The translations under genes and the position numbers were made by a program. Below are positions 33,692-42,407 of a stretch of 64,000 nucleotides of DNA, in pieces (positions within the stretch are counted from its first letter, which is position 1; every line of letters begins with the position of its first letter). The DNA lies in assembly GCF_011764485.1 (NCBI RefSeq), contig NZ_AP022849.1, positions 248,001 through 312,000 of the forward strand, read 5' to 3'. This DNA comes from Bosea sp. ANAM02. GTDB lineage: Bacteria > Pseudomonadota > Alphaproteobacteria > Rhizobiales > Beijerinckiaceae. The notes beneath the pieces were generated by a model. The model was not told where the DNA came from. It did not search any database and worked only from the letters and a program-made list of their open reading frames with translations.

Positions 33692-33724
33692 GTCGGACAT
33701 TATCACAGTCGATGTCGGACATTA
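33689..33724. promoter_or_regulatory. Two palindromic operators AATGTCGGACATT
   Basis: AATGTCGGACATT at 33689-33701 overlaps the -10 end and start site; ATGTCGGACAT recurs at 33712-33722. Their centres are 22 bases apart, about two helical turns, so two dimers could bind the same face. A half-related CCGACA-n-TGTCAT sits in the spacer. Negative autoregulation by the gene product is the simplest reading. Confidence 0.7.
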
Positions 33725-33742
33725 CCGTTTGGGAGGTTGTAG

Positions 33743-34237
33743 ATGGCAGACTTGATGGTGAAGCGCTCGGTTCGCTTGGACCCGGCGATCGACACGAAGG
33801 TGCAGGAGCTCAATCGACCGTTGAGCGAGGTGGTTCACGAGGCCCTGCTCGACTACCTCATCAAGTTGGGGGTCCTGGACAAGGAAGAGGCGGCGCTCCA
33901 GGTGAAGACCCTTGAGATCCTCAAGGACGTCGCCGCAATGGCGGTCGGCCTCGTGAAGGCTGGCAAGTTCTCCGAGGCCATCACCGACGAAGTACTCGTC
34001 CAGCTGATGCAGGAAGAAAAGTTCGCAGCTGCCTATGCCCAGGTGGTCGGAGGCGACCCCTATAAGCACGACAATCCGAGGAAGAAGAAGCTCAACCTCA
34101 AGATCGGGGCGAAGGTTCGGGAAGCGATCGACGGCACCGTCATGACCAATGACAAGGGGCGGGCCCTCACCCGCGTCGTCCACAACCGAGTGATCCAGTC
34201 CTACACCCCGATGTCCAGCTTCAATCTGCCGGCCTGA
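33743..34237 (+). CDS. Probable ribbon-helix-helix regulator
   Basis: A 164-residue protein. Residues about 6-45 (VKRSVRLDPAID, then LSEVVHEALLDYLIKLG) have the strand-helix-helix pattern of Arc/CopG DNA-binding proteins; the rest is helical and basic near KKKLNLKIGAK. A GGAGG site lies upstream, behind a strong promoter carrying two palindromic operators. That layout is typical for an autoregulated repressor, for example of plasmid partition, copy control or transfer. The target genes are unknown. Confidence 0.6.
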   Translation: MADLMVKRSVRLDPAIDTKVQELNRPLSEVVHEALLDYLIKLGVLDKEEAALQVKTLEILKDVAAMAVGLVKAGKFSEAITDEVLVQLMQEEKFAAAYAQVVGGDPYKHDNPRKKKLNLKIGAKVREAIDGTVMTNDKGRALTRVVHNRVIQSYTPMSSFNLPA

Positions 34238-34252
34238 TCAGCATGACACCCC

Positions 34253-34278
34253 CAGGCCCCGAGCCGTGGGCTCGGGGC
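34253..34278. terminator. Strong hairpin between convergent genes
   Basis: GGCCCCGAGCC and GGCTCGGGGCC form an 11-base GC-rich stem with a GTG loop in the 49-base gap between two convergent stops. No U-tract, so it may be a bidirectional pause or terminator. Confidence 0.55.
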
Positions 34279-34286
34279 CGCCAAGG

Positions 34287-34739
34287 TTAGCCGAAGGTCC
34301 TCTGGAAGCTCGGCTCAGCTCCCTCCGGCGCACAAGCGCCGGTCTGATATGGCAAGGCTTTGGCACCCACATAGCGCGCCTGAATGGTGGCATCCGCCAG
34401 TTCGAATCCGGCGGCCTGGGTTGTTCCGTCCAAGCTGCGCGTGGTGCCGTAAATCCACGACGGCCGGACGCCGGCGAAGGCAGGATGTTTCTCCAAGACG
34501 ACCAAGTTGAGGATCGGGTCGCAATTCTCTTCGTCTGTCCACCGGAGGAGGTTGTCCCGGACCTCGGCATCTGGGTAAGGCTCGATGCGGCAGACGGCCG
34601 GTGGGTCGCATTCGACGGTCACGTTGTTTGCGTCGTCGTCGTAGCACTCGATGGTGCGAGCCAGGACGACTTGGCCTTTGAGCGCCTCATAGTCACCCAG
34701 CACAGCCGCCTCGACGGCGGCCTTCGTCATCTCGGGCAT
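34287..34739 (-). CDS. Hypothetical protein
   Basis: A 150-residue protein starting MPEMTKAAVEAAVLGDYEALKG behind an AAGAGG site. It has four Cys residues and a WTDEENCDPILNLVVLEKHP segment that looks like a strand-helix core. No family recognised. It lies downstream of the ribonucleotide reductase gene but is separated from it by an intrinsic terminator. Confidence 0.55.
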   Translation of the reverse strand: MPEMTKAAVEAAVLGDYEALKGQVVLARTIECYDDDANNVTVECDPPAVCRIEPYPDAEVRDNLLRWTDEENCDPILNLVVLEKHPAFAGVRPSWIYGTTRSLDGTTQAAGFELADATIQARYVGAKALPYQTGACAPEGAEPSFQRTFG

Positions 34740-34821
34740 ATCAAACCTCTTGCAATGAAGGATCGTAACTCGCGCCAACAGTGGGATCGATCTTCGAAAG
34801 ACAGAAGAGTTCTCGCACGCA

Positions 34822-34854
34822 AAAGCCCCGGCCGGATTTCCGACCGGGGCTTTG
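34822..34854 (-). terminator. Intrinsic terminator after nrdJ
   Basis: AAAGCCCCGG and CCGGGGCTTT pair around an 11-base loop, followed on the minus strand by TTTT. It sits 45 bases after the nrdJ stop and is a convincing rho-independent terminator. Confidence 0.8.
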
Positions 34855-34898
34855 TCGCCAGGGTTTGATCCTGTCGATTCCGCGTATTTGCCCGTGTG

Positions 34899-37800
34899 TT
34901 ATCCGCACGACCCAGAGGTGCCGCAATCGGCACAAACACTGCAAGTGCCCGTTTTCCGCATCCTCGGGGAGTTACAGGCCGGGTTTTCGCAGATCTCGCC
35001 CGTAAAACCCATTGCCTTCGCTTCCTCCCGCTGTTGCGCTTCCGCAGGCTTCGGCGCGTTCTCGAAGAGTTTGAGAACGGTAGCCTCGACGGTTCGCTCC
35101 GTCTCCGCGGCGCGAACTGGCTCGACCTTGAGCGCGGCGTTTCCGTCCAAGGCGACGACAACGCCGCGGCCGAGCTCAGAAGGAGCCTCCTGGCGCACCA
35201 CGGAACCTTCGACGACACGCAGGTGCTCGGTCACCCGACCGCGCACGAGACCGGTCGAGACCGGAAGGCCGACGGTTGTCGGCGAGGGATCCTCGTCCGG
35301 CTTCACGTTCGCGAATTCAAATCGCTGGAGATAGGAGATCGCGAGCTCGCGGAAGACGTAATCGAGCAGCGACGATGCCATCTTGATCGTCTCGTTGCCG
35401 GAAACCAATCCGGCCGGCTCGAAACGAGTGTTCGTGAAAGCATCGACATATTCTTCCAACGGCACGCCGTACTGCAGGCCGAGAGAGACCGCGATGGCGA
35501 AGTTGTTCATCATCGCCCTGAACGCCGCTCCCTCCTTGTGCATGTCCAGGAATATCTCCCCGAGGCGCCCGTCCTTATACTCGCCGGTCCGGAGGAATAC
35601 CTTGTGACCTCCGACCACGGCCTTCTGGGTGTAGCCGGTTCGGCGATCAGGCATCCTCTCGCGTTCGCGCTTGCGCTCAACGCGCTCGACAACCTTCTCG
35701 ACGATGCGCTCGGTGACCTGGGCGGCGCGAGCGGCCATCGGCTGCTCATGGAAGGCGTCGATCGCGTCGTCGGCGTCCTCATCATCCTCCGAGATCAGCG
35801 CAGAGTTCAGCGGCTGGGAGAGCTTGGAGCCGTCGCGGTAAAGGGCGTTGGCCTTAAGCGCCAGCTTCCACGAGAGCATGTAGGCGCTCTTGCAGTCCTC
35901 GACGGTCGCGTCATTCGGCATGTTGATCGTCTTCGAGATCGCACCCGAGATGAACGGCTGCGCTGCCGCCATCATGCGGATGTGGCTCTCGACCGACAGA
36001 TAGCGCTTGCCGGTGCGGCCGCACGGGTTGGCGCAGTCGAACACGGCCAGGTCCGCGTCCTTCAGGTGCGGGGCGCCCTCGACGGTCATCGCGCCGCAGA
36101 CGTGGATGTTCGCAGCCTCGATCTCGGCCTTGCTAAAGCCAAGGAACGGAAGGAGCTCGAAGGTCGGATCCGCGAGCTTCTCGGCCGGCACCTTGATGGT
36201 GTCGAGCAGGAAGTCCTCGCCCAGCGTCCACTTGTTGAAGGCGAACTTGATGTCGAAGGCGCTCTTCAGGGCCTCCTTCAACTTCGCCAGTTGGGATTCG
36301 CCAAATCCCTTCGCGGCCAGCGTCGTGGGGTTGATCGCCGGCGCCTGGTCGATGTTGCCGTGGCCGACGGCATAGACCTCGATCTCGGCGATCTGGCTTT
36401 CGCCGTAGCCCAGGGCGCGCAGCGCGCCGGGCACAGCCTGGTTGATGATCTTGAAGTAGCCGCCGCCGGCCAGCTTCTTGAACTTCACCAGAGCGAAGTC
36501 GGGCTCGATGCCGGTGGTGTCGCAGTCCATCAGCAGCCCGATCGTGCCGGTCGGGGCGATACAGGTGGTCTGGGCGTTGCGGTAGCCGTGCTTCTCGCCG
36601 AGCTTCAGCGCATTGTCCCACGCCTTGCCCGCGGCCTGCGAGAGGGCGTCGAACATGTCTCCGTCCTTCTGGATCATGCTCTTCAGCACGCCGTGGTCCA
36701 GCGGGACCGGTGTGACGGACAGGCCTTCATAGCCGGTCGAACGGCCGTGAGCGGCGAGCCGATGATTGCGGATGACCCGCATCATGTTCTCGGCGTTCTC
36801 CGGATAGCGGCGGAAGGTGCCGAGCTCGCCGGCGATCTCAGCCGAGGTTGCGTAGGCGTCGCCCGTCATGACCGCGGTCAGAGCAGCGTTGATGACGCGC
36901 CCCTCGTTGGAGTCGTAGGGGATGCCCATCGTCATCAGCAGGCCGCCGATATTGGCGTAGCCGAGGCCGAGCGTCCGGTAGTCGAACGAACGCAGCGCGA
37001 TCTCCGAGGACGGGAACTGGGCCATCATGACCGAGATCTCCAGGACAAGGGTCCAGAAGCGGTTGGAGTGGCGATAGCCCTTCACGTCGAAGGTGCGGGT
37101 CTCCGGATCGTAGTAGGTGAGGAGGTTGAGCGAGGCCAAGTTGCAGGCCGTATCGTCCAGGAACATGTACTCCGAGCACGGGTTCGAGCCGTTGATGCGG
37201 CCGCCAGCCGGGCAGGTGTGCCAGTCGTTCATGGTCGTGTTGAAGTGCAGGCCGGGATCCGCCGACGCCCAGGCGGCGTAGCCGATCTTCTCCCAGAGAT
37301 CGCGGGCCTTCAGCGTCTTGTGAACCTTCCGATCGGTCCGGCGGATGAGGTTCCAGTCGCCGTCCTTCTCGACGGCGCGCAGGAATTCGTCGCTCAGCGA
37401 GACGGAGTTGTTCGAGTTCTGGCCGGCGACCGTGTTGTAGGCCTCCGAATCCCAGTCGGTGTCGTAGGTGGCAAAATCCAGCTCGTTGTAGCCCTGCTTG
37501 GCGAACTGCAGGACGCGCTTGATGTAGTTGTCCGGGACGACATCCTTGCGGGCGAGCTTGATCGCGCGTTTCAAGGGCTGGTTCTTGGTCGGATCGACCT
37601 CGAGGCGACCTTCGCCGTCCCGGGCTGCAGCCATGATCGCGAGCAGGTGCTTCTTGACGATCTTGGAGCCGGTGACGAGCGCCGCGACCTTCTGCTCCTC
37701 CTTCACCTTCCAGTCGATGTAGGTCTCGATGTCGGGATGATCGATGTCGAGCACGACCATCTTGGCCGCGCGGCGAGTGGTTCCGCCCGACTTGATGGCG

Positions 37801-38597
37801 CCGGCCGCGCGGTCGCCGATCTTGAGGAACGACATGACACCCGACGACTTGCCGCCGCCCGAGAGCTTTTCGCTCTCGCCGCGCAAGTTCGAGAAGTTGG
37901 TGCCGGTGCCGGAGCCATACTTGAAGAGACGCGCCTCACGGACCCAGAGGTCCATGATGCCGCCCGCGTTCACGAGGTCGTCGGTGATCGACTGGATGAA
38001 ACAGGCATGGGGCTGGGGATGCTCATAGCTCGATGCCGACGCCACGAGCTGGCTCGTGAAGGGATCGACGTAGAAATGCCCCTGCCCCGGGCCATCGATG
38101 CCGTAGGCCCAGTGAAGGCCCGTGTTGAACCACTGCGGCGAGTTCGGCGCTGCCATTTGCTTGGCGAGCATATAGCGCAGCTCGTCGTGGAAGACGTGGG
38201 CGTCCTCCTCCGAGGAGAAGTAGCCGCCCTTCCAGCCCCAGTAGGTCCAGCAGCCGACCAGACGATCGAACACCTGCACCGCGTTCTGCTCGCCGCCGTA
38301 GCGCTCGCCCTCCGGCAGCTCCGCGAGGGCCGCCTCGTCGGCGACGGAACGCCACAGCCAGGACGGAACGCTCTCTTCCTCGACCTTCTTCAGGCGAGCC
38401 GGGACGCCGGCGCGGCGGAAGTACTTCTGCGCGATGATGTCGACCGCGACCTGGCTGAAGTTCTCGGGGACCTCCATGTCACGGGCGCTGAAGACGACCG
38501 ACCCATCGGGGTTCTTGATCTCGGAATTTGCCTTGCGGAAGGCGATCGCGCCGTAGGCGCCCGCAGTCGCCTTGGTGAAGAAACGCTGGAACTTCAT
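34899..38597 (-). CDS. nrdJ: Adenosylcobalamin-dependent (class II) ribonucleotide reductase
   Basis: A 1232-residue enzyme reducing ribonucleotides to deoxyribonucleotides with a B12-derived radical, so it works with or without oxygen. The [13 protein letters not shown] motif (about residue 470-480) and the [13 protein letters not shown] region carry catalytic and neighbouring conserved residues; [14 protein letters not shown] and [11 protein letters not shown] are typical of the large bacterial NrdJ form. A TSCPD-type domain (about 1010-1100) precedes a cysteine-rich tail ([10 protein letters not shown], then [14 protein letters not shown]) that reloads the active site. Only one gene is needed. 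No cobalamin riboswitch was found upstream. A terminator follows. Confidence 0.95.
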   Translation of the reverse strand: MKFQRFFTKATAGAYGAIAFRKANSEIKNPDGSVVFSARDMEVPENFSQVAVDIIAQKYFRRAGVPARLKKVEEESVPSWLWRSVADEAALAELPEGERYGGEQNAVQVFDRLVGCWTYWGWKGGYFSSEEDAHVFHDELRYMLAKQMAAPNSPQWFNTGLHWAYGIDGPGQGHFYVDPFTSQLVASASSYEHPQPHACFIQSITDDLVNAGGIMDLWVREARLFKYGSGTGTNFSNLRGESEKLSGGGKSSGVMSFLKIGDRAAGAIKSGGTTRRAAKMVVLDIDHPDIETYIDWKVKEEQKVAALVTGSKIVKKHLLAIMAAARDGEGRLEVDPTKNQPLKRAIKLARKDVVPDNYIKRVLQFAKQGYNELDFATYDTDWDSEAYNTVAGQNSNNSVSLSDEFLRAVEKDGDWNLIRRTDRKVHKTLKARDLWEKIGYAAWASADPGLHFNTTMNDWHTCPAGGRINGSNPCSEYMFLDDTACNLASLNLLTYYDPETRTFDVKGYRHSNRFWTLVLEISVMMAQFPSSEIALRSFDYRTLGLGYANIGGLLMTMGIPYDSNEGRVINAALTAVMTGDAYATSAEIAGELGTFRRYPENAENMMRVIRNHRLAAHGRSTGYEGLSVTPVPLDHGVLKSMIQKDGDMFDALSQAAGKAWDNALKLGEKHGYRNAQTTCIAPTGTIGLLMDCDTTGIEPDFALVKFKKLAGGGYFKIINQAVPGALRALGYGESQIAEIEVYAVGHGNIDQAPAINPTTLAAKGFGESQLAKLKEALKSAFDIKFAFNKWTLGEDFLLDTIKVPAEKLADPTFELLPFLGFSKAEIEAANIHVCGAMTVEGAPHLKDADLAVFDCANPCGRTGKRYLSVESHIRMMAAAQPFISGAISKTINMPNDATVEDCKSAYMLSWKLALKANALYRDGSKLSQPLNSALISEDDEDADDAIDAFHEQPMAARAAQVTERIVEKVVERVERKRERERMPDRRTGYTQKAVVGGHKVFLRTGEYKDGRLGEIFLDMHKEGAAFRAMMNNFAIAVSLGLQYGVPLEEYVDAFTNTRFEPAGLVSGNETIKMASSLLDYVFRELAISYLQRFEFANVKPDEDPSPTTVGLPVSTGLVRGRVTEHLRVVEGSVVRQEAPSELGRGVVVALDGNAALKVEPVRAAETERTVEATVLKLFENAPKPAEAQQREEAKAMGFTGEICENPACNSPRMRKTGTCSVCADCGTSGSCG

Positions 38598-38628
38598 GGT
38601 GACCTCGTCAGGGTGGCATCGAGCGCCA

Positions 38629-38653
38629 CAAGGATCAGGAACCTCAATCCTTG
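38629..38653. promoter_or_regulatory. CAAGGATC-N8-CAATCCTTG inverted pair upstream of nrdJ
   Basis: The two arms, 38629-38636 and 38645-38653, lie 32 bases upstream of the nrdJ ATG, where a regulator could block or recruit RNA polymerase. A third copy lies at 38775-38783. Confidence 0.5.
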
Positions 38654-38774
38654 CAGCAGAGCCCGAATCGTTGGTCTGGACAATGACCTTGCATGTCCGA
38701 TTCGAAAGACAGAACTACTAAATGTTGTGCACACTAGCCATATTGGTCAACATGCCCACTAGGGATAGCGCTGC

Positions 38775-38783
38775 CAAGGATTG
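38775..38783 (-). promoter_or_regulatory. CAATCCTTG word, distal nrdJ upstream region
   Basis: Plus strand CAAGGATTG; on the minus strand CAATCCTTG, 178 bases before the nrdJ ATG. The gap 38598-38817 otherwise shows no clear gene; TTGACC with a downstream TATGGC near 38720-38745 on the minus strand is a weak promoter candidate. Confidence 0.4.
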
Positions 38784-38817
38784 AGCCAGGGGCTCGCCGT
38801 CCACGGATTTCTCGTTT

Positions 38818-39666
38818 TCACATCACGGGCATGGGCGCGGGGGCGAACAGATCGCTCTCGTACATGTCCGCATAGGTCTGCTCCGGGCGCGGCGGCTTCG
38901 GCTTGCCGAAGCGGGCCCTGTCATCGAGACGGGTGTAGCGAGCCTCGGCGCCATATGGGATCCAGATCGTGCTGGAGACGCCAGGGATCCGCGGGATGGC
39001 ACGCAGCTTCGGATCGGTGATCCAGATGAACCAGGCGTAGGCGGTGGCGGTGCTGGCGTCGGGATCCCAGCAGCCCTTCGTCATCGGCACGCGCTCGGAG
39101 TACTGAGCGATGATATCCGGAGCGCAGGGCAGGAAGATGCGCTGATAGCGGTCCTTGCCTTCTACCCAGACCGTGCGCAGCAACATAGCCACGATCTTGC
39201 GAGCTTCCGTCAGAGCGCGCTCGACGAACTCCACCGCCAGGTTGAAAGGCGGATTGGTCGCGACGATGTCCACCTCATCTTGGAGCCCGGCCACGTCCGC
39301 GCCCTCGCCGACATAGCTTCCGACATCGTAGCCGCGGCCGTAGTCATGGACGTCGGATGCGTAGACGCGGGAGACATACTCCTTCTGCACCTCGGTCATA
39401 TGACCCTCGCCAGCCGCCGGGTCCCAGACGGACAGCGACTGGACGGGGCCAGCGCCGCGCTGCAACTCGCCTCCGCCGAACAGAGGCCGGAACTTGATCA
39501 GCGGCAGCCCCGTCTCCTCGTCCTTCTCCCGGGCGAATAGGACGTCCTCGAAGAAGGCCCTGGTTGCCCACGGAGGTGTTGGGAAGAAATCGAGGCTGTC
39601 TATCGCCTCATGTCTCTGCGCCATGACCGCATGGGTCGACAAGCCGCTGGATTTGCCCTTCGCCAT
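38818..39666 (-). CDS. DNA N6-adenine methyltransferase
   Basis: A 282-residue enzyme with an S-adenosylmethionine motif DPAAGEGHM (about residue 82) and the catalytic NPPF (about residue 138), the pair that defines adenine N6 methyltransferases. Similar phage and plasmid proteins begin with a FFPTPPWATR segment, present here. No restriction endonuclease lies next to it, so it is probably an orphan enzyme marking element DNA against host restriction. It lies downstream of the SSB gene on the same strand, 41 bases away. Confidence 0.82.
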   Translation of the reverse strand: MAKGKSSGLSTHAVMAQRHEAIDSLDFFPTPPWATRAFFEDVLFAREKDEETGLPLIKFRPLFGGGELQRGAGPVQSLSVWDPAAGEGHMTEVQKEYVSRVYASDVHDYGRGYDVGSYVGEGADVAGLQDEVDIVATNPPFNLAVEFVERALTEARKIVAMLLRTVWVEGKDRYQRIFLPCAPDIIAQYSERVPMTKGCWDPDASTATAYAWFIWITDPKLRAIPRIPGVSSTIWIPYGAEARYTRLDDRARFGKPKPPRPEQTYADMYESDLFAPAPMPVM

Positions 39667-39707
39667 ATTCTCTCTCCTAATCCCTTTTTGTCAATGTTTC
39701 TAGGGAC

Positions 39708-40553
39708 TTAGAAGGGTATGTCGTCGTCGAGACTTGACGAAGGAAGCGTCACGCGGCTGCGGTCATGCGTCTGGCTTCCAGAGCCATAACTCGATGCCGG
39801 CCTGGGCGAGGATCCGGGTCGAGCCGGCGGCGTCGGCCGGGCAGCGCCATTCGCGAGCGAGGAAGGCGCAGGCTGCGGGCGCGGAGCCCCGCCCGCCGGA
39901 GGCGCCGGGCGAGCTCCAGGAGGACCAGAACGCTGCGCAGAGGGGGGCGCAGCGTTTGCAGTAGTCGAGTGCCCAGCCTCCGCATCTCCGCCATCGTCGG
40001 GAGCACCGGTGTCATCATCCGCTTGGTTCGATTTCGTCGCGGCGGCTGCGAGGCCACCCAGACCGGTCCGCGGCCCTGGCGGCAACGGACCTGGGCCCGG
40101 CCGAGAAGCCGGCTGGGACGCCTGCGTGGCGGTTGGAGCGGCACTTGCCGGCTCCGATAGTCGCTGAGCCGCAGGAGAGCCATTGTTGGAGCTCGCAGGG
40201 GTAGCTGCAGGCTCGCGACCAGCGTCCGACGCCTTGACCACCGGCCGGGCTTCGCCGCCGAGGATCTGGACGTCGAAGCCTCGGCGAGCGGGAACCGAGA
40301 CGAACGCCCCCTTGTCGTCATAGTCGAGACGGCCCTCGACCTGGATCAGGCGCCCCTCAGAGAGCTGGTCGAAGATCGGCTGGATCAGCATTTCTTCGTT
40401 GATCACCACCCGATGCACGAGCTCCGACTCGTCGTCGAGCGTGCGAATGCCGATCGTCGTGACGCGGGAGCGCCCTTGAAGGGCAACGGTCGGCGCGGCG
40501 TGAATGGCGCCGACGAGGAAAAGCTTGTTCACGGACGGATAGGAGGTTGTCAT
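39708..40553 (-). CDS. ssb: Single-stranded DNA-binding protein with long linker
   Basis: A 281-residue SSB. The first 110 residues form the OB fold (VNKLFLVGAI, then RLIQVEGRLDYDDKG), and the protein ends in SLDDDIPF, the acidic tip that docks replication and repair partners. The linker of about 160 residues is Pro, Ala, Gly and Ser-rich and far longer than in E. coli SSB (178 residues overall). The ATG at 40553 is preceded by AAGGATCG, itself part of a 14-base palindrome (40556-40569). Cotranscription with the methyltransferase gene is likely. Confidence 0.85.
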   Translation of the reverse strand: MTTSYPSVNKLFLVGAIHAAPTVALQGRSRVTTIGIRTLDDESELVHRVVINEEMLIQPIFDQLSEGRLIQVEGRLDYDDKGAFVSVPARRGFDVQILGGEARPVVKASDAGREPAATPASSNNGSPAAQRLSEPASAAPTATQASQPASRPGPGPLPPGPRTGLGGLAAAATKSNQADDDTGAPDDGGDAEAGHSTTANAAPPSAQRSGPPGARPAPPAGGAPRPQPAPSSLANGAARPTPPARPGSSPRPASSYGSGSQTHDRSRVTLPSSSLDDDIPF

Positions 40554-40555
40554 CT

Positions 40556-40569
40556 CGATCCTTGGATCG
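40556..40569. promoter_or_regulatory. Palindrome CGATCCTTGGATCG at ssb ribosome site
   Basis: A near-perfect 14-base palindrome that on the minus strand supplies AAGGA five bases before the ssb ATG. A protein or hairpin here would block translation initiation. Confidence 0.4.
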
Positions 40570-40674
40570 TTCCCAGAAATTGAGGAAACACGGTCCTTCA
40601 AGAGTGAGCCTTCATCAAGGAATGAATCCCTCGATCCCCGACCTCATCCCCCAGATTTTTCTCAAGCGCTAACG

Positions 40675-40708
40675 AGAAAGGCCCGGGGCTTGCGCGCCGG
40701 GCCTTTCT
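40675..40708 (-). terminator. Intrinsic terminator after gapR
   Basis: AGAAAGGCCCGG and CCGGGCCTTTCT form a perfect 12-base stem around a 10-base loop, 60 bases after the gapR stop, with TTTCT on the descending arm. It separates gapR from ssb. Confidence 0.75.
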
Positions 40709-40768
40709 ATGCGTATAACAAGTAATCAGCGATCTAAGTTTCGCTATTCTGGGATTCATGCCTTATTT

Positions 40769-41011
40769 TTAGGCAGTCTCACCGACAGCCTGCAAGTATA
40801 GATCGAGAATCGCTTCTTCTTCTTTTCTTTCGTCGAGATCTCGTTTGCGCAGAGCAACTACCTTGCGTAGCACTTTTACGTCGTAGCCACTGCCTTTTGC
40901 TTCAGCATATACTTCCTTGATATCATCGGCGATCGTCTTCTTTTCTTCTTCTAGACGCTCGATGCGCTCGACAATGCTCTTGAGCTGATCGCCCTGAACC
41001 GGATCGTCCAT
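40769..41011 (-). CDS. gapR: GapR-family DNA-binding protein (DUF2312)
   Basis: An 80-residue protein matching GapR nearly end to end: [16 protein letters not shown], then [15 protein letters not shown] and [12 protein letters not shown]. GapR is an alphaproteobacterial nucleoid protein that binds AT-rich, overtwisted DNA ahead of replication and transcription and helps gyrase and topoisomerase IV. Codons here are clearly AT-richer than in neighbours, unlike a plain chromosomal copy. Start ATG 41011 follows an AGGAG-type site. An intrinsic terminator follows. A plasmid copy may serve replication of the element. Confidence 0.9.
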   Translation of the reverse strand: MDDPVQGDQLKSIVERIERLEEEKKTIADDIKEVYAEAKGSGYDVKVLRKVVALRKRDLDERKEEEAILDLYLQAVGETA

Positions 41012-41113
41012 TTGGAAACTCCTAACTAAGCGGGAAAACGATGGATCATTGATCCTATGAGCTATCCTTGATGGTCAACGAGCGTGGATCGCTCATCCAC
41101 CAAAAGAATCGCA

Positions 41114-41335
41114 TCACTTGATGCGAGGGCCGGGAGCCGGTGTCGGTTCGGGCGTGTAGTCGAGCGTCTCGTCCAGAGAGGGCTTCTCAGGGGCAAGCGC
41201 ATCAACGATGGGGCCTGCGGATTTGTAGAGCGCGACGACGTCCGGGTGACGCGGGTCGGCACGGTCGGTCACAACCGTCGACCCAAAGATCGGCATCATG
41301 GGTAGCGCGCTATGAAGGAATGCGGGATTGCTCAC
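41114..41335 (-). CDS. Small hypothetical protein
   Basis: A 73-residue protein starting at GTG 41335, which has GAGG six bases upstream; a TTG two codons earlier is also open. The second half is Pro- and Asp-rich (YTPEPTPAPGPRIK). No signal or domain recognised. It lies upstream of gapR on the same strand, 102 bases away. Confidence 0.45.
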   Translation of the reverse strand: MSNPAFLHSALPMMPIFGSTVVTDRADPRHPDVVALYKSAGPIVDALAPEKPSLDETLDYTPEPTPAPGPRIK

Positions 41336-41420
41336 TATCAACCTCTTTCTGGATTTCCTACGCTGATGCTACTTTGCAAAAGGATCGTTGTCGCGTTCCA
41401 ATGCGATTCGATCACTAGTT

Positions 41421-41429
41421 CAAGGATTC
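41421..41429 (+). promoter_or_regulatory. CAAGGATTC word at the head of the transfer operon
   Basis: This 8-of-9 match lies 10 bases before the ATG of the first gene of the 41-50 kb operon; AAGGA could also act as a distant ribosome site. Confidence 0.35.
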
Positions 41430-41439
41430 GAATTCCACC

Positions 41440-41925
41440 ATGCAACCGATCAAGCTCGGATCAGAGGATGTTCTGGCCTGGCAATCGCTGCTCCCGCCGG
41501 ATTTGAAGGAGATCTGCCCCCCGAAGGCCGATCCCGCTCTGGACGAGGAATGCGATGAGCTTTCTCAGGCGCTGTCCATCTCTTCGCCTCGGCGATTCGG
41601 CGAGACGTTGCGTGCGCGCGGTCCTCTTGTCCGGCGACTCGAACCCGCCCGCCGAATCCTGATCCTTGCGTATTCGATCAGCCGTGGCTGGGATGACGCC
41701 ACCCGGATCGTTTCTGACCTGACGGACGATGGAATCGTCACGGACGAAGAAGGCGCTTCCGGCCGGATCGGCGCCCTTTTCATGGAGGACTGCCATGCTG
41801 TTCGGAAGATCGTTCGGCAGCGCATGATCAATGCGGTGTCGCAGCAGGAGACCGCCGAGGCCGTTCTGCGGGGCGTCGGTCAATACGAATACGACTACGG
41901 TATCGGCTCTGGAGGTTTGACATGA
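41440..41925 (+). CDS. Hypothetical protein, first gene of transfer operon
   Basis: A 161-residue cytoplasmic protein, mostly helical (PLVRRLEPARRILILAYS). No recognised domain. The end overlaps the next gene by four bases (ATGA), so it belongs to the rightward operon that runs to 50.0 kb. Its position suggests a regulatory or accessory role in transfer, but nothing in the sequence proves it. Confidence 0.6.
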   Translation: MQPIKLGSEDVLAWQSLLPPDLKEICPPKADPALDEECDELSQALSISSPRRFGETLRARGPLVRRLEPARRILILAYSISRGWDDATRIVSDLTDDGIVTDEEGASGRIGALFMEDCHAVRKIVRQRMINAVSQQETAEAVLRGVGQYEYDYGIGSGGLT

Positions 41926-42407
41926 AGAAGGCAGCACTGGCTGGCTTGATGGCTGCTGCGATCTGCTTCTCCAGCATCGCGCACGCGCAGGAATGCTCGA
42001 CCGACATTCAGAGCGCGATGGATCAGTCGCGGATGAATTACGTCAACGGCATGAACGGCATGGCGAGCAACAATTTCTCGTCGCGCCCGGGCACCTATTC
42101 CAACATCGCCTGCCTGGACAAGTTCATGCAGGGGAACATGGATCTGTTCTTCAAGCCGCCTCAGCTGACGGATCTGCTCGGCATGGTCCTCAACTTTGCT
42201 TGTCAGCAGGCCAAGCAGGCGCTGGGAGGTGGCGGCGGCTCGGGAGGTTCAACCAATCTCGGTCAGCTTATTGGCTCGCTGGCTGGCGGTCTCAATGTGC
42301 CCGGCGGCTCCGGTGGCTCCCAGACCGTCAATCTGAACTCGGTGCTCGGACGAGTTTCCGGTGCAAGCACGAGCAGCTCCGGCGGCATCGGGGGCTTGTT
42401 CCGCTGA
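41922..42407 (+). CDS. Secreted transfer-operon protein with conserved C-terminal tail
   Basis: A 161-residue protein with signal peptide MKKAALAGLMAAAICFSSIAHA. The mature part includes ACLDKFMQGNMDLFFKPPQL, then a Gly/Ser-rich linker (GGGGGSGGS), and ends ASTSSSGGIGGLFR. The same three elements recur in the protein two genes downstream, so the two are paralogous in their C-terminal halves. ATG overlaps the preceding stop and the stop overlaps the next ATG. A periplasmic or surface-exposed component of a type IV secretion apparatus is likely; no family name is known to me. Confidence 0.7.
   Translation: MKKAALAGLMAAAICFSSIAHAQECSTDIQSAMDQSRMNYVNGMNGMASNNFSSRPGTYSNIACLDKFMQGNMDLFFKPPQLTDLLGMVLNFACQQAKQALGGGGGSGGSTNLGQLIGSLAGGLNVPGGSGGSQTVNLNSVLGRVSGASTSSSGGIGGLFR

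Noticed and set aside
34896..38762. Open frame of nearly 1290 codons on the plus strand opposite nrdJ
   Set aside because: It mirrors codon positions of a well-recognised enzyme; its translation is Arg/Leu/Val/Asp-rich without any domain. High third-position GC keeps the antisense frame open.
38598..38817. Cobalamin riboswitch upstream of the B12-dependent reductase
   Set aside because: No B12-box or matching stem pattern could be found on the coding strand; the gap instead has copies of the recurrent word.
41993..42406. Upstream extension of the FG-GAP-like protein frame
   Set aside because: It overlaps the small secreted protein gene almost entirely and hides the signal peptide at 42407.
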